DNA of 64,000 nt from Christiangramia oceanisediminis (GCF_022570735.2 NZ_JANCNS010000002.1:1096405-1160404), one strand, 5' to 3'. Positions 53,810-63,195 are shown, counted from the stretch's first letter. The notes: generated from the letters alone by a model not told the origin. A program made the numbers and translations.

Positions 53810-54099
53810 CCGGACTGGAAGAATATATGTTACCCTGCCTTAATCGCAGCCTGTTTGGAATAGAGTGCACTGGTTGTGGAGCGCAGCGTGCAGCTGTAAT
53901 GCTTTTTCAGGGTGAATTCGTTTCTGCCTTTTTGCTCTATCCTGCGATTTACAGCCTGCTTGGACTTGCTGTTTTCCTTTTCATAGATCTTTTTTATAAA
54001 TTTAGGCATGCCTATTCTATTAAGATTGGGTTGATCATTTTTAATGCAGTGATTATTGCCGGTGCTTATATCATCAAAATGTTTCACTTTTTCAACTAA
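53806..54099 (+). CDS. DUF2752 membrane protein
   Basis: 97 residues with TTG start at 53806 overlapping the preceding TGA; ATG 53827 is the alternative. MLPCLNRSLFGIECTGCGAQRAAVML has the DUF2752 pattern of GIxCxGCGxxRA. Two further hydrophobic segments follow (YSLLGLAVFLFIDLF and IGLIIFNAVIIAGAYIIKM). Inner-membrane protein of unknown role. It usually pairs with the CCC-motif gene, which follows after 14 nt. Confidence 0.85.
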   Translation: MTGLEEYMLPCLNRSLFGIECTGCGAQRAAVMLFQGEFVSAFLLYPAIYSLLGLAVFLFIDLFYKFRHAYSIKIGLIIFNAVIIAGAYIIKMFHFFN

Positions 54100-54113
54100 C
54101 CAATTAAATCCTA

Positions 54114-54443
54114 ATGATGGAAAGAAGAGAATTACCTAATTCCACCCTTATTTTAGTTTTTGGAATCCTGTCTATCCTGGGCTGCTGCTGTTATGGTGTC
54201 CTGGGAATTGTATTCGGAATCATCGCCCTGGTGATGTCTAAACGAGCCATTGAACTCTATAATGCTAATCCTGAGCTTTACACTGGTTATCAAAATGTAA
54301 AGACAGGACGGATCCTGGCGATCATTGGTCTTGTGCTAAGTGCTTTTAGCCTTATAAGCATCATAATAAGCCTGATCATTTACGGAGGCTTTGAAGGTAT
54401 CAATGAAATGCAACAGGAAATTCTAAGAGAATACGGCGGATAA
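54114..54443 (+). CDS. CCC-motif membrane protein (DUF4190-like)
   Basis: 109 residues. Two membrane hairpins; the first contains GCCCYGVLGIVFGIIALV, the triple-cysteine motif, and the second ILAIIGLVLSAFSLISII. Cytoplasmic loop with SKRAIELYNANPELYTGYQNV. Function unknown. Downstream partner of the DUF2752 gene. Confidence 0.85.
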   Translation: MMERRELPNSTLILVFGILSILGCCCYGVLGIVFGIIALVMSKRAIELYNANPELYTGYQNVKTGRILAIIGLVLSAFSLISIIISLIIYGGFEGINEMQQEILREYGG

Positions 54444-54460
54444 TATCCAGTTTCAGCCAT

Positions 54461-54496
54461 AAAAAAAGATCCCGCATTTCTGCGGGATCTTTTTTT
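54461..54496. terminator. Bidirectional terminator before rocD
   Basis: Perfect 16-bp stem AAAAAAAGATCCCGCA (54461-54476) with TGCGGGATCTTTTTTT (54481-54496), loop TTTC. Confidence 0.94.
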
Positions 54497-54512
54497 ATAT
54501 ACAGACTTATTT

Positions 54513-55793
54513 CTATTTCTCGAATTGCTTCAAAGTTGAAGTGATTATATTCACACAGTCCCTTAACTGCTCTTCGCTCATTACCAAGGGTGGTGCAAAA
54601 CGAATGATATTACCGTGAGTTGGTTTTGCAAGAAGCCCGTTTTCCTTCAAGGCCATACAAATATCCCATGCAGTTGTGCTTTCAGGAGAATCGTTGATCA
54701 CGATCGCATTCAATAATCCACGTCCTCTTACCAGGTTTACAATATTCGATTCACGAATATAATCATCCATTAACCTCCTGAATAATTTCCCCATTTTTCG
54801 TGCATTCTGGGTAAGCTGTTCATCCCGGATCACATCAAGGGCGGCAACCGCAACAGCTGCAGCAACCGGGTTTCCACCAAAGGTAGATCCGTGCTGGCCT
54901 GGCTGAATTACATCCATCACTTCATTATCTGCCAGTACGGCTGAAACCGGGTAATTCCCTCCGGAAAGAGCTTTTCCCAGGATGAGAATATCTGGTTTGG
55001 TATAGGTTTCCTGGCGTTCACAATGTGCTTCACAGGTACAGTGACCGCAAACGGCTAAAAGCCCTCCGGTTCTTCCAATCCCGGTCTGGATCTCATCAGC
55101 CATAAACAACACATTGTATTTAGAACAAATATCTTTCGCCTTTTGCATAAAATCATCGGCTGGAGTATACACCCCGGCTTCTCCCTGGATAGGTTCTACC
55201 AGGAATCCTGCAACATTGGGATTAGCTTTCAACGCAGCTTCCAGCGCTTCTGGATCGTCATAAGGTATCTTAGTGAATCCTGGAGTATAGGGACCAAAAT
55301 TACGTCGCGCATCCTCATCATTAGAAAAGGAGATCACGGTTGTGGTCCTCCCGTGGAAGTTATTCTCGCAAACGATGATCTCAGCTTCAGTTTCCTTAAC
55401 ACCCTTGCGCTCATAAGCCCATTTCCTGGCTATTTTGATAGCGGTTTCAACGGCCTCTGCCCCGGTGTTCATCGGCAGCAGTTTATCGAATCCGAAGTAT
55501 TCTGTCGCGTACTTCTCGTAAGCTCCTAATACATCGTTATGAAAAGCTCTTGAAGTAAGGGCCAGTTTTGACGCCTGTTCGTGCATGGCTCCCACGATCT
55601 TGGGGTGGCAATGCCCCTGGTTCACCGCGGAATAGGCCGAAAGAAAATCGTAATATTTATTACCTTCTACATCCCAAACATGTACTCCTTCTCCCCTGCT
55701 CAGCACTGCTGGCAATGGGTGATAATTATGAGCACCATGCTGGTCTTCGAGTTTAATAGCTTCTTCTGAAGAATTGATCTTAGGTAATGGCAT
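54513..55793 (-). CDS. rocD: Ornithine--oxo-acid aminotransferase
   Basis: 426 residues from ATG 55793 (MPLPKINSSEEAIKLEDQ). PLP enzyme turning ornithine plus 2-oxoglutarate to glutamate-semialdehyde and glutamate. GAHNYHPLPAVLSRGEG, LFMADEIQTGIGRTG (Asp of PLP) and LILGKALSGGNYPVSA (Lys) are family signatures, with HGSTFGGNP. Between them a Cys-rich segment, VCGHCTCEAHCERQ, lies where most OATs have a few unrelated residues. Confidence 0.94.
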   Translation of the reverse strand: MPLPKINSSEEAIKLEDQHGAHNYHPLPAVLSRGEGVHVWDVEGNKYYDFLSAYSAVNQGHCHPKIVGAMHEQASKLALTSRAFHNDVLGAYEKYATEYFGFDKLLPMNTGAEAVETAIKIARKWAYERKGVKETEAEIIVCENNFHGRTTTVISFSNDEDARRNFGPYTPGFTKIPYDDPEALEAALKANPNVAGFLVEPIQGEAGVYTPADDFMQKAKDICSKYNVLFMADEIQTGIGRTGGLLAVCGHCTCEAHCERQETYTKPDILILGKALSGGNYPVSAVLADNEVMDVIQPGQHGSTFGGNPVAAAVAVAALDVIRDEQLTQNARKMGKLFRRLMDDYIRESNIVNLVRGRGLLNAIVINDSPESTTAWDICMALKENGLLAKPTHGNIIRFAPPLVMSEEQLRDCVNIITSTLKQFEK

Positions 55794-55951
55794 GTAATTT
55801 TGATTTTTTGATTTAGTCTTTACAATTCCTTCTTTATCCCATAAAATAAGGCCGGAAGGGAGAGAAATCACCCCAAATTCGAATTCCTGCAAATTACTAA
55901 ATGTTTGCTGAAAATTTCAAGCTGCATTTATTTAAATCTTGTTAATTATCC

Positions 55952-55959
55952 TATTTTTG
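55952..55959 (+). promoter_or_regulatory. Candidate -7 box (TATTTTTG) of rlmD
   Basis: Exact TAnnTTTG, only 4 nt before the ATG at 55964. A start at the usual distance would give a leaderless transcript. Confidence 0.4.
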
Positions 55960-55963
55960 CGCT

Positions 55964-57373
55964 ATGGGAAGACGAAACAAGAACAAGCTTTTTACAGAAA
56001 TAGAGGTTGTTGATGCAGGTGCAAAAGGTAAGGCGATCGCCAAATCCCCAGACGGAAGAGTGATCTTTATAGATAATGCTGTTCCGGGAGATGTCGCCGA
56101 TGTGCAGACCACTAAAAGAAGAAAGTCTTATTACCAGGGAACGGCCACCCAGTTCCATAAATATTCAGAAAAAAGGACAGAACCTGTTTGCCAGCATTTT
56201 GGGACCTGCGGAGGTTGCAAATGGCAGAACATGGACTACAAATATCAGCTGGAATACAAGCAAAACGAGGTTGTAAATAACCTTCGCAGGCTTGGAAAGA
56301 TCGAGCTGCCCGAAATTACTCCCATCCTTGGCAGCGAAAACATCTATTTTTACCGCAATAAGATGGAATTTTCCTTTAGCGATGCCCGCTGGCTTACCCA
56401 GGAAGAGATCCAAAGCGGGAAGGATATAGAAAACCGAAATGCCCTTGGTTTCCATATTCCTGGAATGTGGGACAAGATCCTGGATATCAAAAAATGTCAT
56501 CTGCAGGACGATCCAAGCAACGCGATCAGGAATTTCGTAAAGGAATTCGCTACCGAACACGAGCTCGAATTCTTCAATACACGAAACCAGGAAGGTTTGC
56601 TTCGTACTCTTATGATACGAACCTCGTCTACCGGCGAGATCATGGTTCTGGTTCAGTTCTTTGAAGACCGAAAAAATCAGCGGGAACTCTTGCTGGATGC
56701 TATTTCAGAAAAATTTCCAGAGATCACATCACTTCAGTACGTGGTGAACAATAAGCCTAACGATACGATCTATGACCAGGAAGTGATCTGCTACAAAGGC
56801 CGTGATCATATTTTCGAGGAAATGGAAGGCCTTAAGTTCAAGATAAACGCCAAGTCTTTTTACCAGACGAATTCAGACCAGGCCTATAATTTATACAAGA
56901 TCGCCCGGGATTATGCGAACCTGCAGGGAGATGAGCTGGTATACGACCTGTATACCGGTACCGGGACCATTGCCCAGTTCGTGGCGAAAAAAGCTAAGAA
57001 AGTTATAGGTGTTGAGGCGGTTCCTGAAGCGATCAAGGACGCTAAAGAGAATGCTGAACGAAATAATATCGACAATACTGAGTTCTATGTTGGGGATATG
57101 CGAAAGGTGTTTACTGAATCCTTTATCGCTAAACACGGAAAACCCGATGTGATCATTACCGATCCGCCGCGTGATGGAATGCATAAGGATGTGGTGGCGC
57201 AAATTATTGGTATATTGCCTGAACGAATTGTTTATGTGAGTTGTAATTCAGCTACCCAGGCCAGGGACCTGGCCTTGCTTGATGAGCATTACAAAGTCAC
57301 CGCGACCCGTGCCGTGGATATGTTTCCTCAGACTCATCACGTTGAAAATGTGGTTTGTTTAGAAAGACGTTAA
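55964..57373 (+). CDS. rlmD: 23S rRNA (uracil-C5)-methyltransferase, RlmD family
   Basis: 469 residues. Methylates a 23S rRNA uracil with SAM, most likely the E. coli U1939 equivalent. N-terminal TRAM-like RNA-binding part (to about residue 65), then Fe-S cysteines in CQHFGTCGGCKWQ and CHLQD. SAM-binding LVYDLYTGTGTIAQFVA, catalytic region DPPRDGMHKDVV and active-site Cys in VYVSCNSATQARDLA. First of a three-gene set with DUF6452 and DUF6048, both tightly packed. Confidence 0.93.
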   Translation: MGRRNKNKLFTEIEVVDAGAKGKAIAKSPDGRVIFIDNAVPGDVADVQTTKRRKSYYQGTATQFHKYSEKRTEPVCQHFGTCGGCKWQNMDYKYQLEYKQNEVVNNLRRLGKIELPEITPILGSENIYFYRNKMEFSFSDARWLTQEEIQSGKDIENRNALGFHIPGMWDKILDIKKCHLQDDPSNAIRNFVKEFATEHELEFFNTRNQEGLLRTLMIRTSSTGEIMVLVQFFEDRKNQRELLLDAISEKFPEITSLQYVVNNKPNDTIYDQEVICYKGRDHIFEEMEGLKFKINAKSFYQTNSDQAYNLYKIARDYANLQGDELVYDLYTGTGTIAQFVAKKAKKVIGVEAVPEAIKDAKENAERNNIDNTEFYVGDMRKVFTESFIAKHGKPDVIITDPPRDGMHKDVVAQIIGILPERIVYVSCNSATQARDLALLDEHYKVTATRAVDMFPQTHHVENVVCLERR

Positions 57374-57913
57374 ATGAATAAAAATTTCCTTTTACTCCTT
57401 TTCTGTTTATTAGGCCTTATGGGCTGTCAGCGTGATGATATTTGTCCTGAATCAACTGCAACCACTCCGCTACTTATAATACGGTTTTATGAAAATGTAG
57501 AACCATTTGAGGCCACGGCTCCGCAAAACCTGAGCATTCGGGAAGAAGGTAACGAGGAATACGCAACGGTAAGAAATCAAACAGGTAATGTAATTCGTTA
57601 TTTCAGATACACCCAGGATAGCCTGGCAATACCTTTAAGAACAGATAATGATGTCACCGATTATGAATTTACGGTAAACACTCCGCAGGCTTCAGAGGAA
57701 GAACCCGTAGATCCCGGGAATACCGATATTCTTCGGTTTTCCTACGGAAGACAGGAAGAATACATCAACAGGGCCTGTGCCTACAAAGTAAATTATGTTG
57801 GCCTGAAGGTTGAGCTGGAAGAAGGAGAAGATGGAAACTGGATAGAGGAAATTCAAATAGAGAATGCAAATATAGACGATCAAAACCAGGCGCATGTTTC
57901 GATATTTTTCTAG
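57374..57913 (+). CDS. DUF6452 lipoprotein
   Basis: 179 residues. Lipoprotein signal with Cys18 followed by QRDDIC, then PESTATTPLLIIRFYE, the start pattern of DUF6452. Its ATG directly follows the rlmD stop. The 3' end overlaps the DUF6048 gene by 20 nt, so the pair is translationally coupled. Role unknown; the group is specific to Flavobacteriia-type genomes as far as I know. Confidence 0.88.
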   Translation: MNKNFLLLLFCLLGLMGCQRDDICPESTATTPLLIIRFYENVEPFEATAPQNLSIREEGNEEYATVRNQTGNVIRYFRYTQDSLAIPLRTDNDVTDYEFTVNTPQASEEEPVDPGNTDILRFSYGRQEEYINRACAYKVNYVGLKVELEEGEDGNWIEEIQIENANIDDQNQAHVSIFF

Positions 57914-58598
57914 TCTTGTTGTTTTTCTGCTCCTCTTCGGAAAAATGAATGCCCAGCAAAACCCCGCTGCGACAGATAGTTTAGAGTACAAGGAAAAATT
58001 CGGTCTCAGGCTTGGGGTAGATCTCAGCAAACCCATAAGAAGCCTCCTGGATGACACTTACAGCGGACTCGAGATCGTTGGAGATTACAGGGTCTACAAG
58101 AATTTTTATGCAGCCGCCGAATTAGGTAATGAACAAAGAACCTTTGAGGGCGATAATATACAAACCAGCACTACGGGAAGCTATATCAAGCTCGGAGGCG
58201 ATTACAATGCCTACGACAACTGGGAAGGCATGCAAAATGCTATTTTCGTTGGTGTTCGCTATGGCTTTGCTACCTTTTCTCAAACCCTTGAAGAATATCG
58301 AATCTATACTTCTTCAGATTATTTTGGTCCTGATATTCGCGAAGAAGATGTTGAAGTTACGGGTTTAACCTCCAACTGGGTAGAACTGGTAGCGGGTATC
58401 AAGGTTGAAGTTCTTAATAACCTGTTCCTTTCAGCAAACATTCAGCTCAAAAGACGAATTGGCCAGAATGCACCATCCAATTTCGATAACCTGGTGATCC
58501 CTGGATTTGGCCGAACCTACGATAACAGTAGCTTTGGAACCGGGTTCGGCTATACGGTTACTTACCTGATCCCATTCTTCAAAAAAGCGATGAAATAA
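57894..58598 (+). CDS. DUF6048 outer-membrane barrel-like protein
   Basis: 234 residues with a signal peptide ending GKMNAQ. Beta strands rich in Tyr and Gly (FGLRLGVDLSKPIRSLLDD, YKNFYAAAELGNEQRTF, GSYIKLGGDYNAYDNWEG, FVGVRYGFATFS) and a C-terminal GYTVTYLIPFF point to an outer-membrane barrel. It overlaps DUF6452 by 20 nt; the two probably form one envelope pair. Its stop codon abuts that of the convergent methyltransferase. Confidence 0.85.
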   Translation: MFRYFSSLVVFLLLFGKMNAQQNPAATDSLEYKEKFGLRLGVDLSKPIRSLLDDTYSGLEIVGDYRVYKNFYAAAELGNEQRTFEGDNIQTSTTGSYIKLGGDYNAYDNWEGMQNAIFVGVRYGFATFSQTLEEYRIYTSSDYFGPDIREEDVEVTGLTSNWVELVAGIKVEVLNNLFLSANIQLKRRIGQNAPSNFDNLVIPGFGRTYDNSSFGTGFGYTVTYLIPFFKKAMK

Positions 58599-59753
58599 TT
58601 AATTTTTTGACGCCTTCTTCGATCCCTGGTAGATCACATATTTCAACAACCTTCCTTCCAGTCCGGCATTAAAAAGCTTGATCTTTCTAGATGCACGCAG
58701 GCCAACGCTCTTGATGGCTTCAGAATTCGAGGTAAAGAACCAGGCATGGGTTCCGTGATAATTCTGCTTTAAAGTATCCCCGATCTTAGAATAGAACTCT
58801 TCAACATTTATCTCCAGTCTTTCACCATACGGCGGATTAAAAACCATATGCAAATAGTCTTCATTCTCCTTTTGAGTCTGAAAGAAATTTTGCTGTTCGA
58901 TCTCAATAAAGTCTGAAAGGTTCGCATTCTTCACGTTTTCCTTTGCTTTCATGACGGCTGAAGGAGCCTTATCAAAACCTCTGATCTTATAATGGAAATC
59001 CCTGACCTTCTTCATAGTCGATTCCTCGATCTTTTCAAAAAGATCTTCATCCCAGTCCTTCCACTTTTCGAAAGCGAATTCCTTTCGATTCAAATTTGGC
59101 GGAATATTACAGGCGATCATGGCCGCTTCGATTGGAATGGTACCACTTCCACACATGGGATCCAGGAAATCACACTGGCCCTGCCAACCGGAAAGCAATA
59201 ACAGGCCGGCTGCGAAAACCTCGTTGATTGGAGCTATATTGGTAGCTCCCCTGTAACCCCGTTTATGAAGAGAATCCCCAGAGCTGTCGAGCGAAACATT
59301 ACAATTATTCTTTTCGATATGTATGTTAATACGCAAATCTGGAAAATCGAGATCCACATCAGGTCTTTTTCCGAATTTCTCACGAAAGCGGTCTACGATT
59401 GCGTCTTTGGATTTAAGCGCTACATACTGGGAATGCGTAAAAATTTCTGAATGTACGGCAGAATCTATGGCCAGGCTTCCATTCACATCCAGAAAATCCT
59501 CCCAGGGTAATTTTTTGATATTATCATAGAGTTCCTGTTCAGAATTCACCTTGAAACTCTCGTAAGGTTTCAGGATCTTTATCGCCGTTCTAAGGCAAAG
59601 ATTCGCCTTATACATAAATCCCTTATCGCCAACAAAGCTCACCATACGGTTGCCCTGTTTGATATCCACCGCACCAAGGTCCAGTAATTCCTTTGCCAGG
59701 ATCGCTTCAAAACCGTAAAGGGTTTTTGCGATCATCTTGTAGTTATTCGCCAT
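58599..59753 (-). CDS. THUMP-domain RNA guanine-N2 methyltransferase (RlmL-N-like)
   Basis: 384 residues. N-terminal THUMP-like RNA-binding domain (to about residue 165), then a class I SAM methyltransferase with FLDPMCGSGTIPIEAA and catalytic FNPPYGERLE. This matches the N-terminal half of E. coli RlmL, which makes m2G in 23S rRNA; the exact base is an inference. The RlmK half is absent, as is usual in this phylum. Confidence 0.9.
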   Translation of the reverse strand: MANNYKMIAKTLYGFEAILAKELLDLGAVDIKQGNRMVSFVGDKGFMYKANLCLRTAIKILKPYESFKVNSEQELYDNIKKLPWEDFLDVNGSLAIDSAVHSEIFTHSQYVALKSKDAIVDRFREKFGKRPDVDLDFPDLRINIHIEKNNCNVSLDSSGDSLHKRGYRGATNIAPINEVFAAGLLLLSGWQGQCDFLDPMCGSGTIPIEAAMIACNIPPNLNRKEFAFEKWKDWDEDLFEKIEESTMKKVRDFHYKIRGFDKAPSAVMKAKENVKNANLSDFIEIEQQNFFQTQKENEDYLHMVFNPPYGERLEINVEEFYSKIGDTLKQNYHGTHAWFFTSNSEAIKSVGLRASRKIKLFNAGLEGRLLKYVIYQGSKKASKN

Positions 59754-59773
59754 AATCCTGCTTTATAGAACGA

Positions 59774-59792
59774 CAAAAATAAATTAATTTTG
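59774..59792. promoter_or_regulatory. Back-to-back -7 boxes of divergent genes
   Basis: CAAAAATA (59774-59781, TATTTTTG on the minus strand) faces the methyltransferase gene, and TAATTTTG (59785-59792) faces the ZIP gene. Only 3 nt separate them, so polymerases at the two could not be bound together. Confidence 0.45.
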
Positions 59793-59864
59793 TAGGGTAA
59801 CTATAATAATTGCCGGATAGTTGGAAGAACTTCCCGCTACCAGCCCTCAACCAACCTGTAAAAT

Positions 59865-60545
59865 TTGCAATCACAACTGTATATCTATCTCCTCCCGGTA
59901 CTCGCAGTGGTAGTGGGATACCTGATCTCTCTTTTTCTAAAACCCGGAAGTTCCTCAGGATTCAAATTATTGCTGGCCTTTAGTGGGGCTTACCTGCTTT
60001 CAGTGACCGTTTTGGAGCTCTTACCCGATGTTTACCAAAACGGAAATTCTGAAATAGGAATTTTCATTATGCTTGGCCTGTTACTACAGATCTTCCTTGA
60101 GTTCTTATCAAAAGGAGTGGAACACGGACACCTGCATTTACATGAGAAATCTTCTTTTCCAGTTTTACTCCTGGCGAGTTTGAGTTTGCATTCCCTGTTG
60201 GAAGGTTTTCCACTTGATGAGAATACCCATTTATTGCATGGCGTGGTGGTCCACAAAATCCCTGTAGCGGCTATCCTTTCGGTTTTTCTAATTCATAGTA
60301 ATTTGAGCAAGCCCAGGGTTTTTATGTTCCTCGCATTTTTCGCTGCCATGACTCCGCTGGGTAACTGGCTGAAGAATAATATCGAAGTGATCGCAGAATA
60401 TTCACAATACGTGAATGCAGTGGTCATCGGAATTTTTCTTCATGTTTCCACTACCATCCTTTTTGAGTCCTCAAAAAATCACTCTTTTAACGCTACCAAG
60501 CTCGGAGTGGTGATCCTCGGGATACTTTTAGCCTATTTTATTTAA
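59865..60545 (+). CDS. ZIP family metal transporter
   Basis: 226 residues with TTG start at 59865; an in-frame stop directly upstream rules out a longer form. About seven or eight hydrophobic segments. His-rich loop GVEHGHLHLHEK (about residues 85-96), HSLLEGFPL and VVHKIPVAAIL, the two metal-binding motifs of ZIP helices 4 and 5. Imports Zn or Fe into the cytoplasm; the metal cannot be told from sequence. The DUF4268 gene starts 1 nt after its stop. Confidence 0.9.
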   Translation: MQSQLYIYLLPVLAVVVGYLISLFLKPGSSSGFKLLLAFSGAYLLSVTVLELLPDVYQNGNSEIGIFIMLGLLLQIFLEFLSKGVEHGHLHLHEKSSFPVLLLASLSLHSLLEGFPLDENTHLLHGVVVHKIPVAAILSVFLIHSNLSKPRVFMFLAFFAAMTPLGNWLKNNIEVIAEYSQYVNAVVIGIFLHVSTTILFESSKNHSFNATKLGVVILGILLAYFI

Positions 60546-60546
60546 T

Positions 60547-60975
60547 ATGTTCAGCAGGGAGGAATCAAAAAGGATAAGACAGGAATTCTGGACCAGCTTC
60601 GGAAAAGAATTTCCGCATAAATGGCTGCTGTACAATACTAAAATGAAGGAGATTCAGCTGAAATTTACTTTCGACCGAAAAAAAGCCCAGGTTTCTTTAG
60701 ACATTTCTGATGAAGATGAGTTTATACGGGCCTACTATTTCGAAAAGCTGGAATCCCTTAAAAAGATTCTTGAATCGGAATACTTGCCTGAAGCCATATT
60801 TGATGATTCCTATGAACTACCTGAAGGGAAGGTCATTTCCAGGATCTATACTCAACTCGACAATGTGAGTATGCATAAAAAATCTGACTGGCCACTGGTA
60901 AAGACTTTCCTGGCCCGGAATATGATCCAGCTTGAAGAGTTTTTTAAAGATTTTGAAGACTTTTTGAAAAGCTAG
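60547..60975 (+). CDS. DUF4268 protein
   Basis: 142 residues. MFSREESKRIRQEFWTSFGKEFPHKWLLYNTK is the typical opening of DUF4268, with YEKLESLKKILESE-like helices after it. No signal peptide. Biochemical role unknown; DUF4268 is related in fold to endonuclease-like regions in other proteins, but catalytic residues are not evident. Starts 1 nt after the ZIP stop, so the genes are coupled. Confidence 0.85.
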   Translation: MFSREESKRIRQEFWTSFGKEFPHKWLLYNTKMKEIQLKFTFDRKKAQVSLDISDEDEFIRAYYFEKLESLKKILESEYLPEAIFDDSYELPEGKVISRIYTQLDNVSMHKKSDWPLVKTFLARNMIQLEEFFKDFEDFLKS

Positions 60976-61258
60976 TTCAACCCAGTCTTTTAAAGATTTT
61001 CATACCATCTAAATTAGTTATCCTGGAATCTAGTCATAATTCTGAAATCAGATTATACCAGGAATTATTCCAATTATCAACCTGATAAAAAAGGACCCAA
61101 TAAATTCATTTTTTGGGAATTAAACCACCTGTTTTTCAAGGTTTTATTAGTATATTAAGTAGCTTTTGAATTTTCCAAATTCCACCCGTCTAAGATTCTT
61201 CACACAAGACAGGTTTTCAGGGGCAGAAATCTTTTTATTAATTAAAACGTATTGAATT

Positions 61259-62782
61259 ATGAGTACAACACAAACGACCGAAAAGAAGCAGATCCAGAAA
61301 CCAAAATTCAAGGATAAGTATGATAATTTTATCGGAGGAAAATGGACGGCACCTGTAAAAGGTGAATATTTTGATAATATTTCGCCTGTGGACGGAAATA
61401 GCTTTACAAAGGTCGCCAGATCTACCGAAGACGACGTTAATAAAGCAATAGACGCAGCATGGAAGGCCGCTCCGGAATGGAATAATTCCTCTGCAGCTAC
61501 CCGAAGTAACCTGCTTTTGAAGATCGCAGATATCATGGAAGAGAACCTGGAAGACCTCGCTAGAGCCGAAACCTGGGACAACGGGAAGGCCGTTCGGGAG
61601 ACACTGGCGGCCGATATGCCACTGGCAGTGGATCATTTTCGATATTTTGCCGGGGTTATAAGGGCTGAAGAAGGCTCGGTTAGTGAACTGGACTCCAATA
61701 CGGTTTGCGTAAATGTAACAGAACCTCTGGGAGTGGTGGGACAAATCATTCCTTGGAATTTCCCAATCCTTATGGCCGCATGGAAATTGGCCCCTGCCCT
61801 GGCCGCTGGAAATTGCGTGGTTCTAAAACCGGCAGAACAAACTCCAGTTGGCATCCTGCTTTTAATGGAACTCATTGAAGACGTTCTTCCGGCAGGTGTA
61901 TTGAATATCGTAAATGGTTTTGGTGCTGAGGCAGGAAAACCTTTAGCTTCTAGCCCCCGCATCAGTAAAGTTGCATTCACCGGGGAAACTACTACAGGGC
62001 AGTTGATCATGCAATACGCTTCGAAAAATGTCACACCAGTGACCCTTGAACTGGGAGGAAAATCTCCAAATGTCTTTTTCAGTAGTATCATGGAGGCCGA
62101 TGATGATTTCTTTGATAAATGCATTGAGGGTGCAGTGATGTTTGCACTTAACCAGGGAGAGGTATGCACCTGTCCTTCAAGGTTATTGATTCAGGAAGAT
62201 ATATATGACAAGTTCATTGAGCGTGTGATCGAAAGAACCGAAGCCATCAAGCTGGGCCATCCCCTTGATCCTGATACCATGATGGGTGCGCAGGCATCTA
62301 ATGATCAATATGAGAAGATCCTTAATTACATCAATATTGGTAAGGAAGAAGGCTGCGAGGTATTAACCGGAGGAGAAAAAGCATTCAACGAAGGTCTTGA
62401 AGGCGGTTATTATATCAAGCCAACCATTTTAAAGGGAAATAACAAAATGCGTGTTTTCCAGGAAGAGATCTTTGGACCAGTTGTTTGCGTCACCACTTTT
62501 AAGGATGAAGCCGAAGCTATTGAGATTTCAAATGATACGCTTTACGGTTTAGGTGCAGGGGTATGGACGAGAGACATGCACCAGGCTTACCAGATCTCAA
62601 GAGCCATTAAAGCTGGACGGGTTTGGGTAAATAACTATCATAATTATCCAGCACATGCTCCTTTTGGAGGTTATAAAAAATCTGGTATTGGCCGGGAAAA
62701 CCATAAAATGATGCTGTCACACTACCGCCAAACCAAGAACATGCTGATCTCTTATGATAAGAAAGCAATGGGCTTCTTTTAG
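61259..62782 (+). CDS. NAD-dependent aldehyde dehydrogenase
   Basis: 507 residues. [40 protein letters not shown] region [12 protein letters not shown], catalytic Glu in LELGGKSP and Cys in [11 protein letters not shown], where the second Cys of VCTC is noteworthy. Oxidises aldehydes such as acetaldehyde. The DUF779 gene follows after 3 nt, an arrangement known for acetaldehyde dehydrogenases (ExaC/AcoD type). The 283-nt region upstream holds its promoter; I saw no exact consensus. Confidence 0.95.
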   Translation: MSTTQTTEKKQIQKPKFKDKYDNFIGGKWTAPVKGEYFDNISPVDGNSFTKVARSTEDDVNKAIDAAWKAAPEWNNSSAATRSNLLLKIADIMEENLEDLARAETWDNGKAVRETLAADMPLAVDHFRYFAGVIRAEEGSVSELDSNTVCVNVTEPLGVVGQIIPWNFPILMAAWKLAPALAAGNCVVLKPAEQTPVGILLLMELIEDVLPAGVLNIVNGFGAEAGKPLASSPRISKVAFTGETTTGQLIMQYASKNVTPVTLELGGKSPNVFFSSIMEADDDFFDKCIEGAVMFALNQGEVCTCPSRLLIQEDIYDKFIERVIERTEAIKLGHPLDPDTMMGAQASNDQYEKILNYINIGKEEGCEVLTGGEKAFNEGLEGGYYIKPTILKGNNKMRVFQEEIFGPVVCVTTFKDEAEAIEISNDTLYGLGAGVWTRDMHQAYQISRAIKAGRVWVNNYHNYPAHAPFGGYKKSGIGRENHKMMLSHYRQTKNMLISYDKKAMGFF

Positions 62783-62785
62783 AAT

Positions 62786-63169
62786 ATGTATAGAAGAGTA
62801 GATATAACCGAAGATGCTGTACGCATCTTAGATGCCCTAAAAGAGCGGCATGGTGATCTCATGTTTCACCAAAGCGGAGGTTGCTGTGATGGCTCTTCTC
62901 CCATGTGCCTGGAAAAAGGTGATCTTCTGCTGAACGAAAACGACGTCTGGCTGGGAACGGTTCATGGGTGTGAATTCTTTATGAGCAAAGATCAGTTCGA
63001 ATACTGGAAACACACCCATCTATTAGTGGATATCACAAAAGGGAGAGGTTCCAGTTTTTCATTGGAAATTCCAATGGGAGTACGTTTTGTTATCAAATCA
63101 AGAATGTTCAAACCTGAAGAGCTCGAAGATCTTCAACCTATAAAACATGGAGAAGAGTTCATAGATTGA
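62786..63169 (+). CDS. DUF779 protein
   Basis: 127 residues. FHQSGGCCDGSSPMCL near residues 27-42 and VHGCEFFMS and LEIPMGVRFVIKSRMF are DUF779 signatures. A cluster of four Cys (one more in VHGC) may bind metal. Members are encoded next to acetaldehyde dehydrogenases; function unknown. Starts 3 nt after the dehydrogenase stop. Confidence 0.92.
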   Translation: MYRRVDITEDAVRILDALKERHGDLMFHQSGGCCDGSSPMCLEKGDLLLNENDVWLGTVHGCEFFMSKDQFEYWKHTHLLVDITKGRGSSFSLEIPMGVRFVIKSRMFKPEELEDLQPIKHGEEFID

Positions 63170-63195
63170 ATATTCTTTGATAGCTTATTAAAAAA

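Noticed and set aside
55794..55892. 33-residue extension of RocD
   Set aside because: Begins before the usual OAT start; ATG 55793 fits the family N-terminus.
60976..61258. Possible small gene between DUF4268 and the aldehyde dehydrogenase
   Set aside because: AT-rich with no open frame of coding character; treated as the promoter region.
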